From positions 186,001 to 250,000 of the forward strand of contig JAJDUU010000016.1 of the NCBI GenBank assembly GCA_022826485.1: 64,000 bases of DNA, given 5' to 3'. This DNA is from Chloroflexota bacterium. GTDB lineage: Bacteria; Chloroflexota; UBA11872. This document shows positions 8,258 through 16,896 of this stretch, one piece after another. The notes beneath the pieces are model-generated. The model was not told where the DNA came from. It saw only the letters and a program-made list of their open reading frames with translations, and searched no databases. Positions within the stretch are counted from its first letter, which is position 1; the number at the start of each line of letters is the position of its first letter. The translations under genes and the position numbers were made by a program.

Positions 8258-9969
8258 GCATTCGACGACTCTCACCCGAGATTGCGAGCAAGATCGCCGC
8301 CGGCGAGGTGATCGAGCGTCCGGCGTCGGTGGTGAAGGAGCTGGTCGAGAACGCCATCGACGCCGGCGCCCGCCGGGTGACCGTGGAAGTGCACGCGGGC
8401 GGGCTGGAATTGATTCAGGTCACCGATGACGGCCACGGCATCGCGTCGGACCAGTTGGAGCTCGCGGTGCAGCGCCACAGCACCAGCAAGCTGCGCACCG
8501 TGGACGATTTGACGCGCATCCGCACGCTGGGATTCCGCGGTGAAGCGCTCGCCAGCATCGCCGCCGTCGCCGAGCTGACCGTCGCATCGGTGACGGACGC
8601 CGGGACGCCCGGACACCGGGTGACGGCCCGCGACGACGCGATCATCGAGTCGGCGCCGCACGGCGGGCCGGTCGGGACGCAGGTCACGGTGCGGGCGCTG
8701 TTTCGGTCGATTCCGGCGCGGCGCCAGTTCCTACGAGCCGAGCGCACCGAGCTCGGCCACGTCATGGACGCCGTGACGCACGCGGCCATCGGGCACCCGG
8801 CGATCGCCTTCCGCTTGCTCGACGGCGAACGCGAACGGCTGCGCACGCCGGGAGACGGCGACCTGCGCGCAACGCTGACGTCGATCCACGGCCAGGCCGT
8901 GGTCAAGGACCTGATCGAGCTGCCGCCGGGCGAGACGCTCGGCATCGATGGATTCGTCTCGCAACCGCACGTCCAGCGCAGCACGCGCCGCGACATCTCG
9001 CTCTTCGTCAACGGCCGCTGGGTGGGCGACCGGCTGCTGGCCGGCGCCATCAGCGACGCCTATCAAGGGTTCCTGCCAAGCCGGCGCTACCCGGTCGTCG
9101 TTCTCCGACTCGAGATTCCGCCGGAGGATGTCGACGTCAACGTGCACCCCGCCAAGGCCGAGGTGCGGTTCCGACGCGGCGGCGAGGTCTTCAGCCGCGT
9201 TTCGGCCACCGTGCGCCGCGCCCTGGCCGCCGGCGGCGCGGTGACCCCCGCGCGGGTGGACGAGCCCATTCTCGACCAGTTCTATCTGCCCACCGGAGCC
9301 ACGCCCTGGGACGGACAGACGTCGCCCGCGCCGCGCAACTTGCCCGGCCAGCCGCCGGAGGAGCCGCAGCCGGAGGCGGACGCTAACGGCGGCGGACAGC
9401 TTCGCTCGCCGGTTCCCCGCGCCATTGGCCAGATCGACAACACCTACATCGTGGCCGTCGGCCCCGGCGGCGTGTATCTGATCGACCAACATGCCGCCCA
9501 CGAGCGCATCCTCTACCACCAGTTGGGCCAAACCGGTGGCGGCGCCAGCCAGGCCTTGCTCGACCCGGTGCCGGTCACGCTCTCGGCCCCGGCCTCCGAG
9601 TGGGTCGGCGACCACCTGGACGATCTCGCGGCGCTTGGAGTCGACGTAGAGCCGTTCGGCGCGAACGCGTGGCTGGTACGGCGCGTACCGGCGACCGGAC
9701 GGGCCATCGACGCCGCGGCCTATCTGTCGGCGGTGGTCGACGAGGCGCGTGAGGCGCCCACCGGACGGCGCGTCGTCACCGAGCAGCTGCGCTGGACCGC
9801 CGCCTGCCACGCGGCGGTGAAGGGAGGCGTCCAGCTTGCCATCGACGAAATGCAGGCGGTAGTCGAGGGTCTGGAGCGCTGCGACCTCGGCCTCACCTGT
9901 CCGCACGGTCGCCCCACCATGATCCTGCTCACGCGGGACCTGCTCGATCGGCAGTTCGGCCGCGGGTAG
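8254..9969 (+). CDS. mutL: DNA mismatch repair protein MutL, endonuclease type
   Basis: Matchmaker ATPase of mismatch repair. The N-terminal GHKL domain is intact: AAGEVIERPASVVKELVENA with catalytic Glu and Mg-binding Asn, DDGHGI, RHSTSKL and GFRGEAL. The C-terminal domain has the nicking-endonuclease signatures DQHAAHE, ACHAAVKGG and CPHGRPT. In DQHA(x2)E(x4)E the last Glu is His (DQHAAHERILYH). A Pro-rich linker at about 345-380 separates the domains. Length 571 aa. It starts within the mutS stop (ATGA). Presence of the endonuclease motifs fits a genome without MutH/Dam-directed repair. Confidence 0.95.
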   Translation: MSIRRLSPEIASKIAAGEVIERPASVVKELVENAIDAGARRVTVEVHAGGLELIQVTDDGHGIASDQLELAVQRHSTSKLRTVDDLTRIRTLGFRGEALASIAAVAELTVASVTDAGTPGHRVTARDDAIIESAPHGGPVGTQVTVRALFRSIPARRQFLRAERTELGHVMDAVTHAAIGHPAIAFRLLDGERERLRTPGDGDLRATLTSIHGQAVVKDLIELPPGETLGIDGFVSQPHVQRSTRRDISLFVNGRWVGDRLLAGAISDAYQGFLPSRRYPVVVLRLEIPPEDVDVNVHPAKAEVRFRRGGEVFSRVSATVRRALAAGGAVTPARVDEPILDQFYLPTGATPWDGQTSPAPRNLPGQPPEEPQPEADANGGGQLRSPVPRAIGQIDNTYIVAVGPGGVYLIDQHAAHERILYHQLGQTGGGASQALLDPVPVTLSAPASEWVGDHLDDLAALGVDVEPFGANAWLVRRVPATGRAIDAAAYLSAVVDEAREAPTGRRVVTEQLRWTAACHAAVKGGVQLAIDEMQAVVEGLERCDLGLTCPHGRPTMILLTRDLLDRQFGRG

Positions 9970-10043
9970 CACGCACCACAACGCGCGAAGGTCGCGTAGC
10001 ATCGTCGGCAGATCCCGACCTACAACCAGCGTGGGAGTTCGAC

Positions 10044-10829
10044 ATGCGGCTAGCTGACAAGGTGGCAATCGTGACTGGCGGCGCCAAGGGCATCGGGCGA
10101 GGCATCGCGACGACATTCGCCGCAGAGGGCTGCCGCGTGGTCATTGCCGACATCGACGCCGAGACTGCCGAACAGACCGTGAGCGAGATCCAGGCGGACG
10201 GTGGGCTGGCGGAGTTTCAAGCCACGGACGTGTGCGTGCCCGCCGACATCGAGCGGACGGTCGAGCGCACCGTCGCGGCGCATGGCCGGCTGGACGTGAT
10301 GGTCAACAACGCCGGCTGGCACCCGCCGGCCACGACCATCGACGACACGTCCCTCGAGCTCTTCGAGTCACAGCTCAGTCTCAACCTCACCAGCACCTTT
10401 CTCGGCAGCAAGTTCGCCGTGCCGCATCTGCGGCGGACCAAGGGCAACATCATCAACACGGCCTCCCTCGTAGGTGTGGTAGGACAGACGCTGGCCGCCG
10501 CCTACGCGGCGTCGAAGGGCGGACAGGTTGGACTCACCAAGGCCCTGGCCGTGGAGCTGGCGCCGCAGGGCGTGCACGTGAACTGCATCTGCCCCGCCGG
10601 CGTCGACACGCCGCTGCTTTGGGAATGGGCCAACACGCTGGAGGACCCGGCCGCGGCGGCGCGGTCGGTGGATGCGATTCATCCGCTGGGGCGGATGGCG
10701 CGAGCCGAAGAGATCGGACGCGCGGCGCTCTTCCTCGCCAGCGCGGATGCGTCGTTCGTCACCGGCCACGCGCTGGTCGTGGACGGCGGCGCCACGCTGG
10801 ACTATTCGCCGGCCCAGTACTCGGAGTGA
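10044..10829 (+). CDS. Short-chain dehydrogenase/reductase, FabG-like
   Basis: Classical SDR, 261 aa, with the N-terminal cofactor motif TGGAKGIG, the NNAG structural motif, active-site Ser in NTASLVG and catalytic YAASK. The Asp after beta-2 (VVIADID) predicts NAD(H) preference. The C-terminal VVDGG is typical. It could be a sugar, steroid or 3-oxoacyl reductase; the neighbours do not decide. It stands alone 74 bp after mutL and is convergent with the sulfatase-like gene. Confidence 0.88.
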   Translation: MRLADKVAIVTGGAKGIGRGIATTFAAEGCRVVIADIDAETAEQTVSEIQADGGLAEFQATDVCVPADIERTVERTVAAHGRLDVMVNNAGWHPPATTIDDTSLELFESQLSLNLTSTFLGSKFAVPHLRRTKGNIINTASLVGVVGQTLAAAYAASKGGQVGLTKALAVELAPQGVHVNCICPAGVDTPLLWEWANTLEDPAAAARSVDAIHPLGRMARAEEIGRAALFLASADASFVTGHALVVDGGATLDYSPAQYSE

Positions 10830-10857
10830 GTTCACCGGGCCTGGCGGAATCCAATCT

Positions 10858-10946
10858 GTCATTCCGAGCGCAGCGAGGAATCTAAAGCGCCGGCACACGG
10901 CACGGCGCCTCAGGCTGCCTGGATTCCGGCTCGCGGCCGGAATGAC
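10858..10946. repeat. REP/MITE-like inverted repeat element
   Basis: Element of 89 bp between convergent genes, bounded by GTCATTCCG and its exact complement CGGAATGAC. Inner parts are imperfectly complementary: AGCGCAGCGAGGAATC on the left pairs partly with GGATTCCGGCTCGCGGCC on the right. The form is that of dispersed palindromic intergenic repeats found in many high-GC genomes. I see only one copy in the window, so multiplicity is unproven. Confidence 0.6.
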
Positions 10947-11038
10947 GGGAGGCGAGGCGAGCTAGGTGCATCTGCACCGCTCCGCCCCAATATCCCAAGC
11001 TCTCGAACGCTGGCACAGCCCCGCCGGACTACCCCCGC

Positions 11039-12466
11039 CTAGAATCGCTCCGTCCGAATCCCCAGTTGTGTTCGCGACAGATAGGGCGTGCAGCCGGGCT
11101 GTCCCTGAAACGCGGCGAAGTGCGCCGGAATCTCGCCACCGGCGTCCTCGATCGCCAATCCGAGGAGTCGCTCCACGACGTCCGGGTGCTGGTCCGCCAG
11201 GTTGTTGGTGAGCTCGGGATCGTCCTGCACCCGATAGAGCAGCGGCTCTTCGCCCCAAATCGTGGCGTTGCACCACCAGGTGTCGTCGATCACGGTCACC
11301 AGCGGACCCCAGGCAACCGTCGCGTGGCTCCGGGAGGACGACCCGTCGCCCGTCAGCACGGGCCCCAGGTCCGCTCCGTCGACATCGGGCTCCAGACCGC
11401 CGGCGGCCAGAATCGTCGCCGCCACGTCCGTATTCATCACGAGGTCGTCGCTCGTCGTCCCGCCTCCCGCGCCGTCCGGCGAACGGATCAGCAGCGCCAG
11501 GTCGGCCACGGCGCGGGTCAAGGGATGCCCTTGCTTGCTGACCAGCCCCTTGTCGCCCGGATCGAATCCCAGATTGTGCCCGTGATCCGAGACCACGATC
11601 ACCAGCGTGTCGTCCAAGCGGCCACTGAGCGTCAGCGCCTCGTAGAAGTGACCGAACCACCGGTCGCACAGCGTCACTTCCCCGGCGTAGTTCGCCTGAC
11701 AGCGCTCCAACTCTCGCGCCGTGTACATCCCCTCGTGCGGCGCATAGAGCGACTGGATGATGTCCGCTGTGTCGTCGTCGACCGGGTCGTACATGCGCCG
11801 GTAGTGCACCGGCGGCTCCCACGGCTCGTGCGGATCGAACGAGTCCACCACCAGGAAGAAGCGCTCCGCGTCCTGGTTCTCGTAGATCCACCGGCTCGCG
11901 CTGCGGAAGAGTCGCGCGGGGTAGTAGTCGGCCTCGTCCTGGCGGAACTGGTTGTTTAGCAGGTATTGCCGGAAGAACTCCGTGCGCTGGTGCACGGGCG
12001 GGAATCGCTCCGGGACGTGATGCCGGATGGCGCCCGGCGGAAGCGCCGGTCCCGAGCGGAATCGGTCGGTCTCCTGTCCGCGAATCCAGTCCCACTCGTC
12101 AAATCCTCGGTGGAAATTCTTCGACGGCTTGAACTGGTGGTAGCAATCCGTCAGCAGCGCCGTGCGATAGCCCGCCTCTCGCAGTCGCTCCGCCACCGTG
12201 TCCTGCTCTTCGGGAATGGGACCCCACCCGGGCGCGCCGATGAAGTCGCCCTTTAGTTCGCGGTGTCCGTGAAACGGATAGGTCCGTAGACCCGTGTGCA
12301 CGGCACGGCGAAACGGCAGCGTCGGTAGGGACTCCGGATAGGCCCGCGTGAAGCGCACCGACTCGCGCGCGAAGGCGTCCAGGTGCGGGGTCGAGATCCA
12401 CTCGTTGCCATAGGCGCCAAGGTGGTCCTTGCGCAGCGTGTCGAAAATCACCAGCACGATATTCAT
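11039..12466 (-). CDS. Sulfatase-family hydrolase (alkaline phosphatase superfamily)
   Basis: Member of the sulfatase/alkaline phosphatase fold, 475 aa from ATG 12466; a GTG at 12499 would add 11 residues. Metal-binding Asp9 lies in VLVIFDTLRKDHLG and the second metal motif is SDHGHNLG followed by a Lys-His region (SKQGHPL). The nucleophile segment reads SLPTLPFRR (46-54) before HTG instead of the canonical C/S-x-P-x-R, so the formylglycine Cys is absent. It may be a Ser-type or Thr-type phospho/sulfohydrolase. No signal peptide is seen, so it appears cytosolic. It lies 97 bp downstream of folD in the same direction. Substrate unknown. Confidence 0.85.
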   Translation of the reverse strand: MNIVLVIFDTLRKDHLGAYGNEWISTPHLDAFARESVRFTRAYPESLPTLPFRRAVHTGLRTYPFHGHRELKGDFIGAPGWGPIPEEQDTVAERLREAGYRTALLTDCYHQFKPSKNFHRGFDEWDWIRGQETDRFRSGPALPPGAIRHHVPERFPPVHQRTEFFRQYLLNNQFRQDEADYYPARLFRSASRWIYENQDAERFFLVVDSFDPHEPWEPPVHYRRMYDPVDDDTADIIQSLYAPHEGMYTARELERCQANYAGEVTLCDRWFGHFYEALTLSGRLDDTLVIVVSDHGHNLGFDPGDKGLVSKQGHPLTRAVADLALLIRSPDGAGGGTTSDDLVMNTDVAATILAAGGLEPDVDGADLGPVLTGDGSSSRSHATVAWGPLVTVIDDTWWCNATIWGEEPLLYRVQDDPELTNNLADQHPDVVERLLGLAIEDAGGEIPAHFAAFQGQPGCTPYLSRTQLGIRTERF

Positions 12467-12562
12467 GAGCAATCGGAACCTTGCCTGGCTCTCCCGCACC
12501 CACGGGAACCTAATGAGCGGATCGTAGCCCAGCAGTTCACGAGGATGTCGGCCGCTGCTCGG

Positions 12563-13399
12563 CTATCCGCTCGTCGCCTCCCGGGCGAGGACGAGCAGGT
12601 TCTCCAGCAGGCAGTAGACCGTCAGCGGCCCGACGCCGCCGGGCACGGGCGTATAGGCCGAGGCGACCTGGGCCACGCCTTCCGCCTCCACGTCGCCTCG
12701 CAGACCGTCGGCCGTGTAGGTGGCGCCGACATCGACGACCACCGCACCCGGTTTCACGTGCTCGCGGGTGATCAGCCCAGGATGTCCCACGCATGAGACC
12801 ACGACGTCGGCTTGCGAGGCAATGCCGGCGAGGTCGTGCGTCTTCGAGTGGCAAAGGACCACGGTGGCATCGCGCGCCAGCAACATCGATGCCACCGGCT
12901 TGCCCACGCCGCGGCTGCGACCCACAACCGCAACGAGGCGCCCTGCCAGCGGGATTTCGTAGAAGTCCAACAGGCGCAAGACTGCCGTGGCCACGCCCGG
13001 CGCCAGCTCGGATGCGCCCGCAAGCACCGCGCCGATGGCGGCGCGCGTGATTCGGTCAACGTCCTTTGATGGCGGCACCGCCGAAACGACGGATGCGGTG
13101 TCAACCGCCGACGGCAGCGGCAGCGCCACGATGATTCCCTGCACCTGCTCGTCCGCCGCGAGCCGCTCGACCAGCCCGACGGCCTCGGCGGTCGTCGTCG
13201 TCTCGTCGAGCAGCTCCTGGGAGACCGGAACGCCAACCCGCCGCGCGCCCCGCGAGACCTGCCTGGCATAGGCAGCGCCCGCGGGATGGCTCGCACTCCG
13301 AACGAAGGTCAGGGTGGGGAGCCTGGCGAACTGCGCGAGATCCGCGGCGATTGACCGGCGCAGCGCGCGAGCCGGTTCCCGGCCCGTCAATGCAGTCAC
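12563..13399 (-). CDS. folD: FolD-family methylenetetrahydrofolate dehydrogenase lacking cyclohydrolase residues
   Basis: FolD normally oxidises 5,10-methylene-THF with NADP and hydrolyses the methenyl product. The GTG at 13399 overlaps the fchA stop (GTGA) and gives 278 aa, the usual length. The NADP domain is intact: VVGRSRGVGKPVASMLL, then TVVLCHSKT, then PGAVVVDVG. The catalytic Tyr44 is kept, but the Lys four residues later (human Lys56) is Val48, and the Gln of the VQLPLP motif (human Gln100) is Ala92 (IVALPLP). The Asp of KDVD is kept. These losses predict missing cyclohydrolase activity, which adjacent FchA could supply. Residue changes are seen directly; loss of activity is inferred. 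Confidence 0.93.
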   Translation of the reverse strand: MTALTGREPARALRRSIAADLAQFARLPTLTFVRSASHPAGAAYARQVSRGARRVGVPVSQELLDETTTTAEAVGLVERLAADEQVQGIIVALPLPSAVDTASVVSAVPPSKDVDRITRAAIGAVLAGASELAPGVATAVLRLLDFYEIPLAGRLVAVVGRSRGVGKPVASMLLARDATVVLCHSKTHDLAGIASQADVVVSCVGHPGLITREHVKPGAVVVDVGATYTADGLRGDVEAEGVAQVASAYTPVPGGVGPLTVYCLLENLLVLAREATSG

Positions 13400-14022
13400 G
13401 ACCGCAGCTCCGCCAGGACGCCATCCGCGGCGGAGTCGGCTCGCGCCAGTCCGTCGCGAAAGCGCTCGCAGGTTCGTTCCAGCTCGGCGCGCGCCGCCCC
13501 GTCGGCGATCGAGCCGATGTTGGCGGCGATGTTGATCTCGCAGATACGCATGGCGGCTCGCGCCAGCTCGGCCCCGGCGGCCGCGTCGCTCCGCACGTGC
13601 GGATTGGCCTGGGTCACCGCGATCAAGGCCAGGTCGATGACCTCGAGCGCCAGGTCGCCCACCAGGGCCGGCACGCGGCTGGCTTCCCACGCCGCCGCGG
13701 CGACCGCTTCGGCCCGCGCGGCCTTGGAGGCGCGTGGCACTCGGTAGGCCTCCAGCAGCCCGGCGTAGGCGTCAGCATCCACCTGGATGAGTTCCAGCGC
13801 CCCGGCGCGAATCTCGTCCGCGTCCGCCACGATCCGCTCCATCTCGGCGTGCACGGACCGATAGCGTTTCCGGGCCAGCGTGAGCCGACCGCTCATGGCC
13901 ACAACCGCGGCGCCCAGCGCCACGGCCGCCGCTGCCGCGCTGCCGCCGCCGGGCGTGGGCGAGTCGGACGCGAGCGCTGCAACGAATCCCTCAATCGTGG
14001 CGCCCGCGCCGACTTCCCTCAC
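13396..14022 (-). CDS. fchA: Methenyltetrahydrofolate cyclohydrolase / cyclodeaminase family
   Basis: Small all-helical protein (208 aa) of the formiminotransferase-cyclodeaminase C-terminal family, which includes FchA methenyl-THF cyclohydrolase of C1 metabolism. The signature SPTPGGGSAAA lies near the N-terminus and AYAGLLEAYRVP and NIAANIGSI follow the family layout. It starts with GTG one base after metF and overlaps folD by four bases, so metF-fchA-folD is one tightly coupled operon on folate one-carbon units. Formimidoyl-THF cyclodeaminase is the alternative activity; the neighbours favour cyclohydrolase. Confidence 0.85.
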   Translation of the reverse strand: MREVGAGATIEGFVAALASDSPTPGGGSAAAAAVALGAAVVAMSGRLTLARKRYRSVHAEMERIVADADEIRAGALELIQVDADAYAGLLEAYRVPRASKAARAEAVAAAAWEASRVPALVGDLALEVIDLALIAVTQANPHVRSDAAAGAELARAAMRICEINIAANIGSIADGAARAELERTCERFRDGLARADSAADGVLAELRS

Positions 14023-14023
14023 G

Positions 14024-15028
14024 CTAGGCCACCGCGCCTTCCACGTCTGCTACAACAGGAGCAAGCGCCGGAACCGGCGTCGGCCGCGGCAACTCCAGAC
14101 CGGCGGCTTCGACGATGCGCGGCACGGCCTTCTCCCAGTCGATCGCCATCACGTGCACGCCGTGCACGCCCTCGATCTCGCGCACTTGCTCGATGATCTC
14201 CAGGCAGATGCGGATGCCCTCGGTCCGTGGCTTGCGGGCGCCGCGCATGCGCTGCATCACGGCGTCAGGCACCTCCATCCCGGCGACCTTGAACTTCATG
14301 AACTCGGCCATGCGGGCCGACTTCAGCGGCCCGACGCCCGCAAGAATGTGCACCTGCTCGTGAATGCCCTCGTCGCGAACTCGCGACATCCATTCGGCGA
14401 ATCGGTCCACGTTGAAGATCATCTGCGTCAATGCAAACTCCTGACCGGCGGCGGCCTTCTTGAGCATGCGGAGGGGGCGGAAGCCATAGGGAGGCGCAAA
14501 GGGATTGGCCGCGCCGCCGATGAAGAGGCGAAAGTCGCCCTTGATGGGGTCGCCCGCGGCGTTTCGATTCTCATCGCGCAGGCGCTGCAGCAGGCGCACG
14601 AGCTGGACGCCCTGCAGGTCGAAGACCGGCTTGGCCATGGGATGATCGCCCAGGACCAGCGAGTCCCCGCTGATTGACATAAAATTCCGAATGCCAAACG
14701 CCTGCGCCGCAATGACGTCCGATTGAATACCGAGCCGGTTCCGGTCGCGGCATGAGAGCTGCATGATCGGCTCGACCCCGCCCTGCATGCAGAGCAGCGC
14801 CGCGCCCCAGTGCGACATCTTGAGCGCCGCGCCCTGGTTGTCCGTGCAGCTCGCGGCGTCCACGAAACCGCGCAGGATCTCCGCCTTCGCCCGGACGTCC
14901 GCCGCATCCGGTCCCTTCGGCGGCCCAAGCTCGCAGGTGACCGCGAAGTGGCCGGCATCGAGCACGGCCTGCAGATGGCTATATGGCGGCCCCGGCGCGG
15001 GGCCGTCGACGGTGGGTGAATCAGACAC
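14024..15028 (-). CDS. metF: Methylenetetrahydrofolate reductase family protein
   Basis: TIM-barrel flavoprotein family that reduces methylene-THF to methyl-THF. The sequence shows CELGPPKG near the N-terminus, where the catalytic Glu lies, and SISGDS at the flavin-binding region, then GDFRLFIGGAANPF. Length is 334 aa from a GTG at 15028 with no strong ribosome site. The form resembles the C1-pathway reductases of anaerobes and Chloroflexi rather than enteric MetF, so the physiological electron donor is uncertain. First gene of the metF-fchA-folD operon; divergent from miaA across 81 bp. Confidence 0.88.
   Translation of the reverse strand: MSDSPTVDGPAPGPPYSHLQAVLDAGHFAVTCELGPPKGPDAADVRAKAEILRGFVDAASCTDNQGAALKMSHWGAALLCMQGGVEPIMQLSCRDRNRLGIQSDVIAAQAFGIRNFMSISGDSLVLGDHPMAKPVFDLQGVQLVRLLQRLRDENRNAAGDPIKGDFRLFIGGAANPFAPPYGFRPLRMLKKAAAGQEFALTQMIFNVDRFAEWMSRVRDEGIHEQVHILAGVGPLKSARMAEFMKFKVAGMEVPDAVMQRMRGARKPRTEGIRICLEIIEQVREIEGVHGVHVMAIDWEKAVPRIVEAAGLELPRPTPVPALAPVVADVEGAVA
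14674..14682 (+). repeat. TTGACATAA motif, copy 2
   Basis: Exact 9-mer on the plus strand within metF, which is coded on the minus strand. The coding strand reads TTT ATG TCA, using A/T-ending codons. Confidence 0.7.
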
Positions 15029-15109
15029 CGGAAGCGGTTATCTCAGCGGCCGGCAGACGTGCGTCTTGCATGGTAACGCGGGGGTCCAACGATCCGGGCT
15101 GCGTGGGAG

Positions 15110-16003
15110 ATGACCGAGTCGTTGGTCGTGCTGACGGGACCGACGGCGTCGGGCAAGACGTCAGCGGCGCACGCGCTCGCCAGCGAATTCCCCATCGAGG
15201 TCATCTCGGCGGACTCGCGCCAGGTCTATCGCGGCATGGACGTCGGCACGGCCAAACCCTCGGCAGCCGAGCGCGCCCGACTCCCGCACCACCTTGTTGA
15301 CATAATTGAACCGCACGAGACCTATAGCGCTCACCGCTTCGTGCAGGATGCGCGCCGCGCGCTCGACGACATTCGCTGCCGCGGACGTTTGCCCGTGGTG
15401 GTCGGCGGCACAGGCTTCTACATCAAGGCGCTCGTCGCCTCCGCCCTGCTGGCGAAAGTGCCGCCGGACGCCACGTTGCGACGGGACCTCGAAGCGCTAC
15501 AGGAACGCGAGGGCGTGGCCGGCCTGGCGGGTCGGTTGGAGCGCTCGGATCCCAAGCGCGCGGCCGCCGTCGACCGCGCCAACCCGCGCCGCCTGATTCG
15601 CGCCATCGAAATCGCCGAACGCGGCGGGGCGGTGGAGGGCTCCCGGCCCGCGCCGGCCAGCACGATCTTCGGCATCGAAATCCCGGTGGACGACCTGGCG
15701 ACCCGCATCGAACGTCGCGTGCACGACATGTATGACGGCGGCTTGGTCGAGGAGACCCGCGCCCTGCTGGACCGCGGCCTGCCGCCGAAGTCGCCGGCGC
15801 TCACGGGTGTTGGGTACGGCGAAGCGGCCGCCGTGATCGACGGAAGCCTCACGCTTGACGAGGCGCGACGGCGAACCGTCAGCCGCACGCGCCAATACGC
15901 TCGCCGCCAGCGCACCTGGTTCCGGCATCAGCTTTCCGTACACTGGCGTTCTTCAGCGACAATCGTGGAATCGCTGGCCGCGCATCTTTGCGGCATGAAT
16001 TGA
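15110..16003 (+). CDS. miaA: tRNA dimethylallyltransferase
   Basis: Transfers dimethylallyl to A37 of tRNAs that read codons beginning with U. The P-loop TGPTASGKT (residues 9-17), SADSRQVYRGMDVGTAKP and the GGTGFY motif are all present, as are DRANPRRLIRAIE and the C-terminal RQRTWFR. Length 297 aa is normal. It heads the plus-strand run miaA-dapF-dapL-hflX; miaA and hflX are neighbours in many bacteria. A TTGACATAA motif lies in codons 63-66. Confidence 0.96.
   Translation: MTESLVVLTGPTASGKTSAAHALASEFPIEVISADSRQVYRGMDVGTAKPSAAERARLPHHLVDIIEPHETYSAHRFVQDARRALDDIRCRGRLPVVVGGTGFYIKALVASALLAKVPPDATLRRDLEALQEREGVAGLAGRLERSDPKRAAAVDRANPRRLIRAIEIAERGGAVEGSRPAPASTIFGIEIPVDDLATRIERRVHDMYDGGLVEETRALLDRGLPPKSPALTGVGYGEAAAVIDGSLTLDEARRRTVSRTRQYARRQRTWFRHQLSVHWRSSATIVESLAAHLCGMN
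15297..15305 (+). repeat. TTGACATAA motif, copy 3
   Basis: Exact 9-mer in miaA where the frame reads GTT GAC ATA ATT GAA. A rare ATA codon and an ATT codon are used at a conserved Ile-Ile position. Confidence 0.7.
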
Positions 16004-16019
16004 GTGAGAACGTCCTGAC

Positions 16020-16862
16020 GTGAGCCTGGCATTCACCAAGATGCACGGAGCCGGCAACGACTTCGTGCTGCTCGACGGTCGCGAGGCGCTGCCCGCCGAC
16101 CTTGGTCCGTTGGCCGCCGAGCTTGCCGACCGGCGTTTCGGCGTAGGCTGCGACCAGGTGCTCGTGGTGCGCGACGGCCGGGAAGTCCGCTTCGCAATGG
16201 AAATCTGGAACGCGGACGGCTCGCGCGCCGAAATGTGCGGCAACGGCATCCGCTGCTTCGCCAAGTGGCTGTACGAGCGCGGCGAGTTGGGCAATCAGCG
16301 TGAGGTCGTCGAAACCCTGGGCGGTCCCCGTTGGGTCGAGGCCGCGGAAACGAACGGCGGGCTCCGCGTCACCACCGGCATGGGCGTGCCGTCATTCGAC
16401 CCGACATCGCTGCCTATGGCGCCGGGCGATTCCGCGCCAAACATGACGACGCTGCGCGTCGACGGACACGACATCGAGATTACGGGCGTTTCGGTGGGCA
16501 ATCCGCACGCCGTGGCCTTCATCGACGACGACGTGGACGCCTTTCCCCTTGCCACCATAGGCCCGCTGGTCGAGCACCACCCGACGTTTCCCGAGCGGAC
16601 GAATTTCGAGATCGTCGATGTGACGGCCCCCGGTGAGCTGCGGGTCCGCGTCTGGGAGCGCGGCGCCGGCCTGACCCTCGCCTGCGGCACCGGCGCGGCC
16701 GCGACGGCCGCCGCGGCGATTGCCGCGGGGCGCGTGGCGCCCGGCAACGTCGCCCTCGACATGCCCGGCGGGCGGCTGCACGTCACCTGGGACGGCGACG
16801 GCAGCGAAGTGATCATGCAGGGACCCGCAGCGACGGTCTTCACCGGCGAGTGGCCCGCATAA
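16020..16862 (+). CDS. dapF: Diaminopimelate epimerase
   Basis: Interconverts LL- and meso-diaminopimelate, cofactor-independent, for lysine and peptidoglycan. The two catalytic Cys are visible in MCGNGIRCF and LACGTGAAAT. The N-terminal FTKMHGAGNDFVLLD is diagnostic, and the substrate-binding VGNPHAV and Glu-Arg region are present. The GTG start at 16020 is 17 bp after miaA. Length 280 aa. It is followed by dapL, so the pair covers two adjacent steps. Confidence 0.96.
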   Translation: MSLAFTKMHGAGNDFVLLDGREALPADLGPLAAELADRRFGVGCDQVLVVRDGREVRFAMEIWNADGSRAEMCGNGIRCFAKWLYERGELGNQREVVETLGGPRWVEAAETNGGLRVTTGMGVPSFDPTSLPMAPGDSAPNMTTLRVDGHDIEITGVSVGNPHAVAFIDDDVDAFPLATIGPLVEHHPTFPERTNFEIVDVTAPGELRVRVWERGAGLTLACGTGAAATAAAAIAAGRVAPGNVALDMPGGRLHVTWDGDGSEVIMQGPAATVFTGEWPA

Positions 16863-16896
16863 TGGCGTCGCTTCCCATGCCATTGGGGGCCGTCTA

